From NCBI RefSeq assembly GCF_000005505.3, contig NC_016131.3, positions 5,787,501 to 5,851,500 on the forward strand: 64,000 bases of DNA, given 5' to 3'. This DNA is from Brachypodium distachyon. Lineage: Eukaryota > Streptophyta > Magnoliopsida > Poales > Poaceae. Both the position numbers and the translations under genes were made by a program. Of the stretch, positions 43,214 to 55,744 are shown in pieces; the first letter of the stretch is position 1; each line of letters starts with the position of its first letter. Below the pieces are notes generated by a model, which was not told where the DNA came from, did no database searches, and saw nothing but the letters and a program-made list of their open reading frames with translations.

Positions 43214-45734
43214 CTGGGTTTCATCATTAATTTCTTATTTCTCCCTCTGGTACACCGTACACGCAATGGCCGGCCACGTCTTGCACTTGAGGAGCCGAAC
43301 GCATTGTCCAACCTTTTTTGACCCTGCACAATATTCAGATATTTCTATTTGCAGTCACACAGGCACACATCATTTAAACACATTCTCTTTCACTAAAGAA
43401 GAAGGCCATGCACAACCAGATCTCCAAGCCCATTCAGCCATGCAGACGACGCCTGATCAACCCAAAACCGTCTCATTCATTCCCTCGTCTCACTGACAGG
43501 GTGAGCTCGATCCATTAATTCATTCCAGGGCCCATGATAAAGAAAGAGAAAAAGAACATCTCCACGAGGTGATCGAGGAGGTCGTTAGAGCTGGGCGAGA
43601 GACCGCACACGCATCTACAGCTGGAGATCTTGTTGATGCTAGCTACTAGCTACTAGTACGTACCGATCAAATTAAACAACGGGAACGGGAACGGGAACGG
43701 CAACAAAGGGGTTTCTCCAATAATTGTCGAATTGTTAACAGCACGGTCGCACGCGATGGTGGTTGTTGGTACGTCCAGATGCCTTGGGGGGGGGCACCAA
43801 CAACCGGCGCCGCGATCGAGATGTGGTTGGTCCACGGCGCTACTTGCTGCACCGAGCTCACGGACGATCTGTCAAGCTGCAATTTGCGTGCACCGCTGTT
43901 AATTACTAGTGGGCTGGGTTTCCTTTTTTCTTTTTCTTTTCTTTTTCTCTTCTCTTCTCTCTGCACCGACAGAAAGAGGGGCGTTTCTTTATTCCCCGAT
44001 GTGTCGGCTCGCATGTGTGGTTTAGCGCTCTCATGGCAGTCACCACCCGATGCCATTAGTTTAATGAGTTCTAAAAGATTGATGGTGGTTATTGAGGCAA
44101 TTCCGGTTTTGCCCCTGGTGATTGGGACTCGCGTGCTGGCTGAGGTTTTGTGACTGGGACGAACTATTTGGCCGGCATGGTTCACGTCTTGACGATCGTA
44201 GCGTTAGTTGCTACGTACGAGTCGAACGAAATAAAAAAGAATAGTAAATGACGAGTGAGTGGTCATGATAACAAACCGTAAATCACACGTTCAAAGAAAA
44301 AGTTCACACAGTACAAGATTTGACGTTCGGAGTGCAGACACGCTGATTTGTCTATCTGAATACATCGACATGCAATGCAAATACAAACATAGCACAATTC
44401 TTTTCTCGCGAACTAGATCTTTTGGTTAAATAAAACAATACTACGCAGAGTTAGAGAACACTTGATAAAACACTAGTAGTTGCAACAAAATCCGGTGGCG
44501 GCTCCGTGCTTTCAAGTCTCGGTGACCTCCATGGATGAAGCGCAAAAGCCAAAATGCACAAAGTTTGCCCTAAAGTCAAAAGTTTTGAGTAGTCGCACGA
44601 GTCGTGTTTACCTCACGAAGTAAAAACCAAATACCAATTAGTACAATATGTTTAGAGTTATACGCCTTACAAGATAGGATTTTCAGGAAAAAAATTTAGG
44701 AACGGAGCGTAAAAGCATGGGCCAAAATGTTGGCCACATTATGTCAAGAAATTTTAGTTCCATAAGATGACACCTCCATGGATATCCTATGGCCAGAACG
44801 CCAAAAGCAGACTATCTACCCAATAAATATTGGTCATGGGATCTTCTATCTTCGAACAACACCGAGTGTCTCGTCGAATGCAAGAGGAACCATCAAAATC
44901 TCCAATGAGGGAACAAAAGAAAAGAAGCTTCAACTGTTAGTGTCTTTGGGACACAAAGTGATCTAAAATTAATTTACTCCACTTTCAAAAAGTTATTTTT
45001 TCATTCGATCATCGGGGTTAATAATCCTCCACAATCCCAACTGGCAACTGCGATCAATCAATTTCATTAACTTCGTTAAAATCTCAATGAGCCAATCAAT
45101 CATGTCGTGTTATCACCGTAGGGACTGCCATCCTTTCCAAAGTACCGATCAGATTTGGCTCTCCAAAAATATGAAAATTGACGTAAAACCAAACAGTGGT
45201 CAAAGTTAATCAAATTTGGCGTAATTTGACGAGGCAGAAAACTCAAAACCCAAACGATGGCCAAAGTTAATCAAAACCGGCATAGTTTGCCGAGGCCAAA
45301 ATCTGGAACACAAACACCGGAAAAAATCTGACACCGACAAGCCCCCCTGTCACGAGGGGCATTTCGGTCAAAACGCCTTGGAGGAGGTTGGACTGTCGCG
45401 CTCACATCTACTCGCTCATCGCGGAAAGAAACGTTCCTTCCCCCCGCGATATAATTTCCACCGAGGCGCGGGACGAAGAAGCCTCCAGGAGCAGCGCGCG
45501 TCTCGTCGCAGTAAAAACAGCGGCCGCACATGCTTTAAGTCCCTACACTCCCACCACCATCGCCTCGCCCTCAGTCGCCTCCCTCCCAGCTCCAACCCCC
45601 CAGATCTCCGGCTCCCCCCTCCCCGGCAGGCGCGCACCGCCGCTGCACTGCCGCATCCGCTGCGGCTCAGGGATCGTCGGGTGCTTGTAGTGCGGAAAAA
45701 AATAGTGTCAGTGGAGTAGCGAGGGGGGAGAAAA
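43214..45734. other. Intergenic, COBRA-like promoter side
   Basis: No gene is seen. Contents include a short (GGGAAC)n run near 43680-43700, a pyrimidine-rich TTTTCTTTTC run near 43921-43960, and a tandem repeat at 45185-45308. The last 200-300 bases are the probable promoter and 5' UTR of the COBRA-like gene. Confidence 0.45.
45185..45308. repeat. Two-copy 61-bp tandem repeat upstream of COBRA-like gene
   Basis: Two copies of a 61-bp unit contain GG(T/C)CAAAGTTAATCAAA, a CGTAATTTGAC or CATAGTTTGCC segment, and GAGGC. A partial third copy begins with ACACAAACACCGG. The first copy has a TTGAC core. Confidence 0.75.
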
Positions 45735-45876
45735 ATGGCGGTTGGTGGCGACGCCGGGAGCTCCAGGTCCGCGGCCTGCTCCTGCGCCGTGCTGCTCGCG
45801 GCGGTGCTGCTCTTCTCGGCACCGGCCACCACAGGTTCGGCTCCCCCTCCTTCCTTTATTCCTCCCCCGTCCTCCT

Positions 45877-45920
<44 letters not shown>

Positions 45921-48622
45921 CCGCGTCGCGCGGGAAGCTGGCGAATTCGTTGGATCCGTACGCTCGATCGCCGCGGAGTATCGCAGAGACGGGGCGCGGC
46001 TGCGAGATTTCGTTGTTTGCGTGCGGGTCAATGCCGTTCCCGTTTTTCTGGGCTTGTCGGTGGCCGTGTCGGTGGCTTCTGATTTGGATCCCACTGGGTT
46101 AATTCAGCTCGTTCGTTTCGTGCCTGTCCGGCTTCTGAAACCCAAACTAGGAAGCTGTCCATATCTGGGTCTGGGAGAAGGGCGCGCTTCAAGCTTCTCC
46201 AGTGCCACCCTGCTGATTCTTGTTCTGAACTTCCTTGTATTGGGTTCTGCTGCCACGATAGATCTGTTAAGGAGTGAATCGAATTAGTAAAGGCATCTCA
46301 ATTAGACAGATCTGGCAAATTCGAATAAGGGTGTAACATAGAGATAGGGTGTATCTACTAATCGTTTTAAAAAAGAGAGTGTATCTACTATATCTAGTTT
46401 GTCAATCCACTTTCTTTCTCTGTTCTGTTCGCGATATGTATCTGATTCTGATATGCACCCTTTGTTCGTCCGTTCCTGCAGAGGCTTATGATTCACTGGA
46501 TCCAAACGGCAACATCACGATAAAATGGGATATTAGGGAATGGACTGCTGATGGTTATGTCGTAAGTAGCACCCGTGCATCAACAGCTGTGTGTTTCATC
46601 TCTATTCGCAAAAAACAAACTGTGTTTTTCATCTCCACCTACCAGGCCATGTTTCTTTACTGAATAGGCCTTGGCTTGTATAATGTAGAATCAAGTAGCA
46701 TCGCCAATGACTGATTAATGTAGGCTACAAAGTACAAACAATATTGAGAGGCACCCAATGCAATAATTAGCAGATTTAGGTATAGACTAAAACATGTACA
46801 CCCTGTACCTGTATCATGATTTTTTTCTATTCCAAACTTGTCATGTGCAGGCAGTCGTCACAATGTTCAACTACCAACAATTCCGACACATCTCTGCACC
46901 TGGGTGGCAACTAGGGTGGACATGGGCAAAGAAGGAGGTCATTTGGTCGATGGTGGGGGCTCAGGCCACTGAGCAGGGTGATTGCTCAAAGTTCAAGAGC
47001 AGCCCTCCCCACTCTTGCAAGAGAGATCCCACGATTGTCGATCTACTCCCAGGCACCCCATACAATCAGCAAATTGCCAATTGCTGCAAGGCAGGAGTTA
47101 TAGATACATTTAACCAGGACCCATCAAATGCTGCTTCCTCCTTCCAGGTTAGTGTAGGTCTTGCTGGGACTACCAACAAGACGGTTAAGGTGCCCAAAAA
47201 CTTCACTCTTAAGGCCCCAGGTCCAGGGTACACGTGCGGCCGTGCTATTGTTGGCAAGCCTACTAAGTATTTCACCTCAGACGGGCGCCGGGCAACCCAA
47301 GCTCTTAGTAAGTTCCGCACTTATTGCTCTTTTGTGCTGCTCTCAATTGCTTAAGTACTTTGTGCAAATGCATTAGCAAGCTAACACATTGTAATACTAG
47401 TTTAGCATATTCTCCTTAATGGTTATTTAATGGTAGGTTATACTAGGTGTAGGATTAGTGAAAGGTGAAACCCATTGAATGGGAAGTGATTTGTTCTCGA
47501 AGGGAGAAGTGTTTACAATGGGTTTTAGCTTATATTTATTTGACAATAAGTCAACACTAAACCTGATAAATGTAGCATATTTTTATTAATTTTGTTCTTT
47601 AGCAATGTATGTCGAATGAAGAAGCATCAGAATGGTTCCGTACATGTTTTATATTTGTTTGCAGTGATTTCTCTTCATTAGTTGGTTTTAACGAGAAATC
47701 TTGTATTCACAGTGACATGGAATGTAACCTGCACATACTCCCAGTTTCTTGCTCAGAAGACTCCAAGCTGCTGTGTATCTCTCTCATCATTTTATAATGA
47801 CACTATTGTGAACTGCCCAACGTGCTCTTGTGGTTGCCAAAACAATAACACTCGTCCAGGAAGCTGTGTAAAGTGAGTTAACATAATTATTATTACTCTT
47901 TACTATGCTGCATATTAAGGTTCTAATTTTCTCAAATTCCTTATGAATTCTATGCATTTCACAGTGAGAATTCGCCTTATTTACAATCTGCCATCGATGG
48001 CCCTGGCAAATATACTGGCCAGCCTCTTGTCCAATGTACTTCCCACATGTGCCCAATAAGAATCCACTGGCATGTGAAGCTCAACTACAAGGACTACTGG
48101 AGAGTGAAAGTCACTATTACAAACTTCAACTACCGAATGAATTACACACAGTGGAACTTAGTCGTCCAGCACCCTAACTTTGATAATATCACAAAGCTGT
48201 TTAGCTTCAACTACAAGCCGCTTACCCCATATGGAGGCGGAATAAGTAAGTCACTTTCTGGACTGTTTTACCTGGTTTCTTGATTGAAATGTGTTTCCTG
48301 TCTTATTGAGATTATTCCATCCATTTCAGATGATACCGCGATGTTCTGGGGAATGAAATTCTACAACGATTTGCTCATGCAAGCTGGTCCGCTTGGAAAT
48401 GCACAGTCAGAAATACTTCTGAAGAAGGACTCTGCGACATTCACCTTCGATAAAGGATGGGCCTTCCCACGACGTGTGTACTTCAATGGTGATAACTGTG
48501 TCATGCCGTCTCCTGATGCATATCCGTGGTTGCCTAATGCGAGCCCTCTAACAAAACAACCATTGACGCTGCCACTCTTGGTATTCTCAATTTTGTTGGC
48601 TACTTTGCTGGCCTATGTATAA
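45735..48622 (+). CDS. COBRA-like GPI-anchored protein
   Basis: Six exons join to 456 aa: 45735-45834, 46482-46561, 46851-47307, 47713-47872, 47965-48245, 48330-48622. An N-terminal signal peptide (about 1-33) is followed by the family start EAYDSLDPNGNITIKWDI. A cellulose-binding-like region comes next (VTMFNYQQFRHI, GWQLGWTW), then a Cys-rich centre with the diagnostic CCVS (about 232-235) and CPTCSCGCQ. The conserved DNYWxVK-type segment here reads KDYWRVKVTITNFNYR, and a hydrophobic C-terminal tail (LPLLVFSILLATLLAYV) marks GPI anchoring. COBRA-like proteins guide cellulose deposition at the cell surface; rice BC1 relatives affect stem strength. Which subgroup this is cannot be settled by eye. 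Intron 1 begins with a CT microsatellite. Confidence 0.93.
45876..45917. repeat. CT microsatellite in COBRA-like intron 1
   Basis: CCTCTCCCTCTCCCT leading into a run of CT dinucleotides, about 40 bases after the first splice donor. Confidence 0.9.
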
Positions 48623-48924
48623 TCAATGAGATCAAGAGAATCAGGGAGCTTCAAGTTGCTGTCAGGTTCCATGGGGTGCAGGACAACGGTTCATTTGTTC
48701 ATTCAATTCCACGTTTGCACAGAAGAGGCAGGCGCCGCACAGAGGAAAGCTGATATATGTGTGTTTTGTAAGTTAAAGGGGCCAAAAATGTATTTCTTGT
48801 TTGGTATATACTGGCCACAACCCTTTGGTGAACTTAGATACTGCAATTTAGGTAATTACAGTTGCGCCTTTTGTATTTTATAGCAGCAGAATTTTTATTG
48901 AATCATATGACTGCCTTTCTTGTA

Positions 48925-49172
48925 GAAAATGTATGGGTTCCATAATAATATTCTGATACATTGTGAAACGGAGAGGAGGCCGTTGGTTAAGATAATTGAG
49001 CATGTTTTCCTGCGACTCTCTGATCTTTGACAAGTTGATCTGATTGAAAGAAAATGTATGGGTTCCATAATAATATTCTGTATACATTGTGAAACGGAGA
49101 GGAGACCGTTAGTTAAGAAAATTGAGCCTGTTTTCTTGCGACTCTCTGATCTTTGACAAGTTGATCTGATTG
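48925..49172. repeat. 125-bp tandem duplication after the COBRA-like gene
   Basis: Copies 48925-49049 and 49050-49172 share AAAATGTATGGGTTCCATAA, the AACGGAGAGGAG(G/A)CCGTT block and CTCTGATCTTTGACAAGTTG, with only a few mismatches. It lies just past the likely 3' UTR. Confidence 0.9.
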
Positions 49173-51161
49173 GTTTCAGTGTTCAGTGCGTTAGACAATA
49201 CGAACCAAAAGAAGCATACCACAGCCTTCAAGGCTAGAAGAAATCATAACTCGAATATCAGGAAAGCTACAACAGAAGGTATGAGGCGGTGTTTCTCTAT
49301 CTGCACATTTTAGGAACTTGAAATTGCAACCATTAACAACAAAGAGTGTGCTTGTGATTTTTCACGTACCAGGTTCCTCATAAGGTATGTTCTACGGGTT
49401 GATTATTATGGACAAATGTGTAAATGTACTCCTCGAAGAAATGTCGAGAAGTATTGTTGATGAGATTTCTGTTTTTTCTGAATACCCTTCGAAAATTTCC
49501 ATCTGTACCTTTTCTCCGTCTATCGGATGTTTCTGAATTCAAAGAGGTAAGATGCTTATACGCTGCGGCGTTGTGCCACAAACTTGCATCGTATCGTAAG
49601 GCAGAAACCGAAATTGACGACAAGACATGCTCATCTAGTCTTTCTTTTTCTGAAACAAATGTTATACAACTAGTTTTCTTAAGTAAGTTCTACAGCTAGT
49701 TTGGAGAACATTTGGAAACGGAATGAAGCACGCTACATAATTTCCTGTCTAATATGGGGACATATTTCCTAAATAGTACTCGGGTAAGGTCACTGATAAA
49801 ACAAGAGGAACTTGTATTATTCGAAACAAAGAAACCACCACAAGAAACATGAGTTCACGGAAAAACACTTACCTTAAAGAGGACGCTGGATCCAAACCCT
49901 CCATGGCACCCTTCTCTGAGGAATTAAGCATACCGGGCCTTCTTTGAAGGGAGACATGCTTTGTGGTTTGTGCCCATCTTCATGCTGCTGCTCTTCTGAA
50001 GCCTCAGAGACCGGAGAACAACATGCCACCCATGACCTGGTATATATATGCCCATGAGAGGGAGAAAAAGGATGCAGTGCAATGGAAGGATTGGAGCTAG
50101 AGATGGTTCACCAGTAGCTGTTGGTTTGTTGGCTGGTTGCAGTTGCAAGCAAGCCCCAGGTTGAAGCTCAGCACCGCGCTTACCACCTTCCACATGGTTT
50201 TCTGCTCGGCCTTCAAGCAAATGCCATCCAATCTGAGTGAGACCTCTGCACAATTAAATCAGGCCAAGTGCATTCTTCCAGGTTACTCAGCAGTAGGACG
50301 TGATAAAATTTCTGCAACTCTTCCATCGAGATAGTGAGACATCTCCAGTTGAGAAAATATCAACAGAGGGAATGTGAAAGTTACCTGCTTCTGAAGTCTA
50401 CTGCCCAACTATCTGCTCCTTGTGAAGTGATACAATGTATTAAGGAAACGGAAGAGATACTGGGGGAATATATGGTATTTTTAGACATACCACAAATCAA
50501 TGAATCTTACATGAAAATGTACAGATATGTAGTATACATCTATAATAACACTACAATAAAAATTCAGATTTTTTTGAAACTTCAAAACATGATTTTCATG
50601 ATGTTTGAACTATAGGGTGCACTCTCGGGAGCCAAATGGGGTTCCCAATGTTTGATAATTAGTACAACCCAAGAAAGTTCTTTTTGTGAATCTCAACCCA
50701 AACAGAAGCACCATTACCATTCACCTGTAATTCTTTTTTGGTTAAGAATTCACCTGTAAGTTAATATTGCATCTTGAATATTATGAAAGAACAACTGACA
50801 GAAAGAAAAATGTTTAGAAGCAACAGGGATTGAAAAATCACAGTATTCAGAAATAGCTTTGGTGCCTTCAGACACACAAAAACAGTGGTCCCATGCAACA
50901 AATATATGTCATCAGCTGCCTAGAAAAGGCTTTACATCTAAAAAAACAGGTTTTGTAAATTATAATTAATCCATCAATTCGGTAACATGTCGATAAAACA
51001 GTACCACCAATTTTGTGGTCAAATATTTGAGTCAAGTAACTAAGGACTCAATACATCAATGTGTCTTCGACTTTGGACAGAAGCACACAATCTCCATCCA
51101 TAACCAGCTATAAACGGGTTGATTCCCCTAAATGGTCCTTCAATCAATGTATAATCGACAA
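49173..51161. other. Intergenic between COBRA-like and cytochrome b5 genes
   Basis: No firm gene. On the minus strand a TATA-like CATATATATACC (about 50038-50049) precedes a short open frame starting at 49985 (MKMGTNHKAC, ending KKARYA) that ends at 49927. It could be a small-peptide or non-coding transcript, or chance. The part nearest 51161 is the cytochrome b5 3' UTR. Confidence 0.4.
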
Positions 51162-52139
51162 TCACTTCCTGCGTGCATACAATATGGCAACAACAGCTGA
51201 TATTCCGACAGCTGCTACTGGAATTGCCCAGTACTGCACCGCATAGGCCACTAGCTTTCCAGCAAAGTCCGTGTCCTGCTCTTTCCTGAAAACCTCCATC
51301 TCAGGGATGTCCGGTGTCTCCTCCAAGTCCAACTCCCCTATGAAGTAATCCTGCATTAACTCCTTGGCACTCTTGCTGTGGCCAGCATCTTCAAATTCCT
51401 CCGTGCCATCCTTACCTTCAAACAAATCATTGTATATGATAAAACTGCGTATGATAATTCAAATTATTGAACAATAACATGAAAATAGGAGGAGAGTAGC
51501 TTTACCGGTCACCGCGAGCAGAACATCAGCACCCCCAGGGTGGTCATCCAAATACTTGGTCACATCATAAATCTGCGACGCATTCATCAACGTGGCATGA
51601 GCTCGCAGGGCAATCAGAACAATGGAACATATGGCCAAGCATTGCGTCTGTACTATTTGACTCAAAGCCTTCAATAGAGGCATATACGGTTGATTTCGGG
51701 AGAGAAACAAAACCTCCACAAAAAAGATATCTCAGCACAGTTGTCCTACGAGGATTAAATATAGTAACTGCAACTGCACCTTAATGGTGCCAAGATTGGC
51801 AGGCCACGCTACACACAGACTCTTCGCTTCAAAGTTTGCATCTATTTCACGAAGAAAGCGCGCGCAGAATCTCATAGGCATTCCGTCGAACGAGTTGCGG
51901 GCGGTAGAAGCCCAACAAGCAACAACCGCCCCCAATCATCCATAACCCCCTACCTACATACCTATCGATCTTACGGATATCGTTTAAACAGCAGTGCGCA
52001 GCAAAGGCTATGATGTGACGGAGAGGGAAACGCCGGGCGCAAGTGGTGCTACCTTGCCGTCGACGACGACCCAGCAGTCGTCGGGGGTGTTGTGGAGGGC
52101 GGCCTCCTTCATGCTGTACAGCTTCGTCAGAGTCGGCAT
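51162..52139 (-). CDS. CYB5: Cytochrome b5, tail-anchored
   Basis: Three exons join to 135 aa: 52053-52139, 51506-51572 and 51162-51415. The heme pocket shows HPGG with ligand His40 and a second ligand His64 in DAGHSKSA, with the normal spacing. [21 protein letters not shown] is the classic fold start. The C-terminus (about 107-131, [18 protein letters not shown]) is a single membrane anchor followed by YARRK, fitting endoplasmic reticulum tail-anchoring. It donates electrons to desaturases, hydroxylases and some P450s. From memory, a CYB5 gene lies next to AGLG1/MADS34 in the cereal VRN1 region, which matches this order. Confidence 0.96.
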
Positions 52140-53386
52140 CTCCTTCTCGCTTTCCTAACTCTCGCTAACCCTATAAGCGAACGCCGTGGGCATACAGTTC
52201 TATGAATCTACGACGGCTTGCAGAGGAAGATGACGAAGAAGGTTGAATCTGATATTGAATCTGCAGCGGCTTGGCTTGCTGCCGAAGAAGAACGGCTTTG
52301 GGGGAAGAATTTAGCCTCTAGGGTTATGGTTCGTTGCGGCCCAGTATAACGGAGTCGGCCACAAAAGGGTGACCCGGACGCCCAAATTCAAAGCCCATTG
52401 CACACGCGGACACGCCACACGCACAGACGCACTCGCGGTAACGGTACTGGTATTTCAAGTTCGGAATAACTAAGAATTCAGAAACGTAGTCAAACTCGTG
52501 CAGTTATATGAGGGACGATGTTGTCGTTTTAGTCTAATCGCATTCTTTTTGCTGAAACATGTATAGTTTTGTGTTATAAAGATGGATATCATGGATAATA
52601 TGTTTTAGACAGATTTCATTGTACTATGGGGTTAGTTTGTAAAAAATATATTCTATGATCCAAGCGCTAAACTTGTAAGAGTTTTCGAGATTGAATAAAG
52701 TTACAAGTGATTTAAAAAAAACTAAAAATCCAGGTGACACGTTTCCTCTCCGCGACCCATCCGGTGCTGTGGTGTACAACGCGTAAACTGAACTCCAAAC
52801 TCGCGAGTTAAACCACAAACTCGTTACATGCCGGAACTTGAAGGTTACCAAGTGGACCTCGTTACAAAACGACTTTGATATAAGTTGAGCAACAAAATTT
52901 AATGTAGGAGATTGTTTCTGCAAGCCTAAGCCTAAGAATCCAATGCCACCTGTAGCACACGAGTCACAACCCAGCTATTGTATGCACGTACCCGCCGATG
53001 CATCCAGATGCACGCAAAACCTCAACTCCTCAACTGACCGTGTCCTCGTCTCGTATTGAACATAAGCATGCATGTGTTTTTAAACGAGTTTAATGCACAC
53101 GTATTTGCAGAATTGGTCGTTTGATCCTTTTAGAAATAGAAAAGGAATATATTTTAAACAAATATGGTCAAATTAAGTCAAACCATAGGCAAAAATAAAT
53201 TCTAATGTCATTATGCACATAAACGAGTTTCAGAAGAATGGTTGGCAAAGGAAGGAAGGATCCAACCACGTGTACAACAGGAAACGACAGATCATTTGGG
53301 TTTTACCTGTCCTTTTGTTTTTTTTTGTTGGTGGTTACATTCGAGATTGCCTCAACTGGGAAAGGCTCGAAGTTCTGGAGACAGCT
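52140..53386. other. Cytochrome b5 5' flank and intergenic
   Basis: Promoter side of CYB5 followed by AT-rich sequence without genes or clear repeats. Confidence 0.45.
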
Positions 53387-53471
53387 CCTCTGACATACGT
53401 TCCCTTCTGTGAGGGTGGCTGACATGTGGGCCCGGACCCACAGGTCAGCCACAGCAAACGTATGTCAGGGG
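53387..53471. repeat. Hairpin MITE related to 39136-39241
   Basis: CC(T/C)CTGACATACGTT on the left pairs with AACGTATGTCAGGGG on the right. Inside, GTGGCTGAC pairs with GTCAGCCAC around ATGTGGGCCCGGACCCACAG. The left arm carries a bulge of about 9 nt. Confidence 0.8.
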
Positions 53472-55291
53472 ATTCTCCTCCCGGAGTTCTGGGAAAGAAT
53501 TATGCTCTATTACGTTACAACAGGAAACGACATTGGTAATAATAAAATGTAGTCGTTGCTAGCGGCAATTACTAGGGCATCACGACTATGTCGAAATGAT
53601 ATGGTTTACAATGAAATAGTTTGAATTTCGTGTATGCTGGTGATATTCAAGGCCGTGGTGGTGGTGCTGCTCGTTCACTGGAAGGCACTTCTTCCGGCTA
53701 GACGTCGAGAAGCCACGATGAATTGGATAGATTGACGAGTGATGTCTGTTTACTTCTTGGTTAGCTGGTTATGATGTAAAGAACTTCTCTGTGATAGTTG
53801 GCTAGGTATACTGTTACCAGAACATCTTAGCTTTCTAATAAAGCTGGGTCGAAATGCCTATTTACCCAAAACAAATTGTAAAATCCTGTTTTGTTTTAAC
53901 TGAGATTAAATAAAAAATTATTCTTCTTTTTTCCTTTCCTTTACTCCATTCCTTGGAGTAGAGTGGATCAATACTGCTAATACCACCCTGCAAAAAAAAA
54001 TACTGCTAATACCATTTTTTCTGTATTCCATTTTTTTCTCTGCTTCATGTGAATCAGAGATTCTGAGTTCTGACCCAAATCCCCACAGAGTGTTACAGCA
54101 TTTGCAGGGCTGTTGCAGCTACTACACGTATAAATGTTTCTTAGCGTTACATCAGTAAATCTGTTAATTGTACTTCGATCGTGCGCCCACACAGCCACAC
54201 TCCATCTCGGCTTTGACCTGCACTCTTTTGCCAGCGCCATCGCCGAGCCCGGAGGCAATTCCGATGCGTGCTCCTGCCGCGGCGCCACGTTTCGAGCTCG
54301 GGTGCCGCCGAGCACGGTACAGGGGCGGAAGCCACAGTATGGGCGCAAATAGGAAAGCGCCGCAAGGACGCACGGGCCTGGAGACGGACCGGCGCAAACT
54401 AAACCCGGCCCGCTAGCTCGCCTGCTGCCGCAGCTAGCGCAGCCGCAGGCAGCAGTACGTGTGGCTCGGGGCGCGGGGCGACGGGAGAGGATTAAAGCAA
54501 CAGTGTATCTATCGATCGAGGTGACCGGCGGCCGGACGGAGGTGATGGATGGATGGAGACGTACGGCGGGCGGGACGGATCCGGACAGAGCGCTGCAGAT
54601 GAAAATGGCACGCGAGGCTGGCCGCGTCGAGGCCCCGACATGTCGCTCCCGACGCGGCGGATACGCCTCCTCGCCTTTTCTGGCACGTACGCCTCTCTCT
54701 CTCTCTATACAGTGCACATATATGTGGCTTCCTCTTTGCCCACTGACTCGGTGGGGCGCTCTCTCAGTTCTCACCCTTTTGATCCATCTTTTCCTTCTTT
54801 CCGCTGCCTTGGATTAGACACCGTTTCGATCTGCCAGTTTCTACAGATGAGATTGGAGCGACGAGCAAAGGCAAGTTACGGCTGTATCAACTTGCCCATT
54901 TCAGTTTGTCATTGCCTCCATCAACTTCCGGTTGCATGGTATCCTTCATCTACACTTCCTTAGGGGCAATAACCACCCCTTATATGGAGATATTATCATT
55001 CGTGCTAGCCTTTGAGATCATGTCATGTCATCATATACCTTCTTCGCTTGTATCCCTGGGAGATGCCCTCCTTTTAGTGGAGTCATGGTGTACCTTCTCG
55101 TGCATGATTGACGAGTTCGATTATTTCTTCCGTTCTTTGGATATCCCCCATGTCCCTAGGACTCGGCCGTCCTTCCGACGGCGAGCTCTCAAAGCTTGAA
55201 TTTGGTTATAGTGTAGCTCTTTGTTGCGTGCTTTGATGGCGGATCTACTTAAATGCCAATCTCAGGGTCATCTCTATGGAGTCGTTCTTGC
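53472..55291. other. Intergenic, no gene seen
   Basis: Includes a GC-rich stretch at about 54180-54700 with several overlapping open frames on both strands. None has a recognisable domain. I treat them as composition effects. Confidence 0.4.
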
Positions 55292-55576
55292 TATATCTGG
55301 GCAAACCCTGGGCCGGGCTGGGTTCGGGCAGGCTTCATAAAAGCCCGACGGTCAAACCTAAAGCCCGAGCCCGGCCCGAAACCCGAAAATAGGCCATTTA
55401 AGCATTAAAATAATTATTTTCAGAATAAATAAATGATTTTTATACCTATTTTCCCTAAAAACAATACCCGTTTTTAGTCATTTCAGGCTTTTGGGCCGGG
55501 CTTGGGACTGGAAAGTGAGGCCCGAGCCCGGCCTGGGATGTCGGGCTTCGGGCCGGGCCACCCATGCCCAGGTATA
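55292..55576. mobile_element. hAT-type MITE rich in GGGCCGGGC
   Basis: Ends TATATCTGGGCA / TGCCCAGGTATA enclose 285 bp. Flanks GTTCTTGC (55284-55291) and GTTCTTGT (55577-55584) form an 8-bp duplication with one mismatch, as for hAT elements. Inner arms repeat CCCGAGCCCGGCC and its inverse. Confidence 0.78.
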
Positions 55577-55744
55577 GTTCTTGTTGTGGTATTTTAAATT
55601 ATTTTTCCCGATGTTTTCTCATCTGCTAAAGAAAGTTGATCTAAAGGTAGTCGTCGACTCTTGCCATTTCTATGTACACTCACGAAAAAAATTTGAGATG
55701 TACACTTTAAAATGGGAATACACTCCATGAAGCTCACCATTGTC

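Noticed and set aside
49928..50100. microRNA precursor for a known family in the COBRA-like/CYB5 gap
   Set aside because: I checked for familiar mature sequences (miR156, 160, 164, 166, 167, 172, 390) by eye and saw none, nor a clear stem.
54164..54774. Long minus-strand frame (265 codons) and plus-strand partners
   Set aside because: GC-rich, no domain, several frames open at once on both strands; no gene support.
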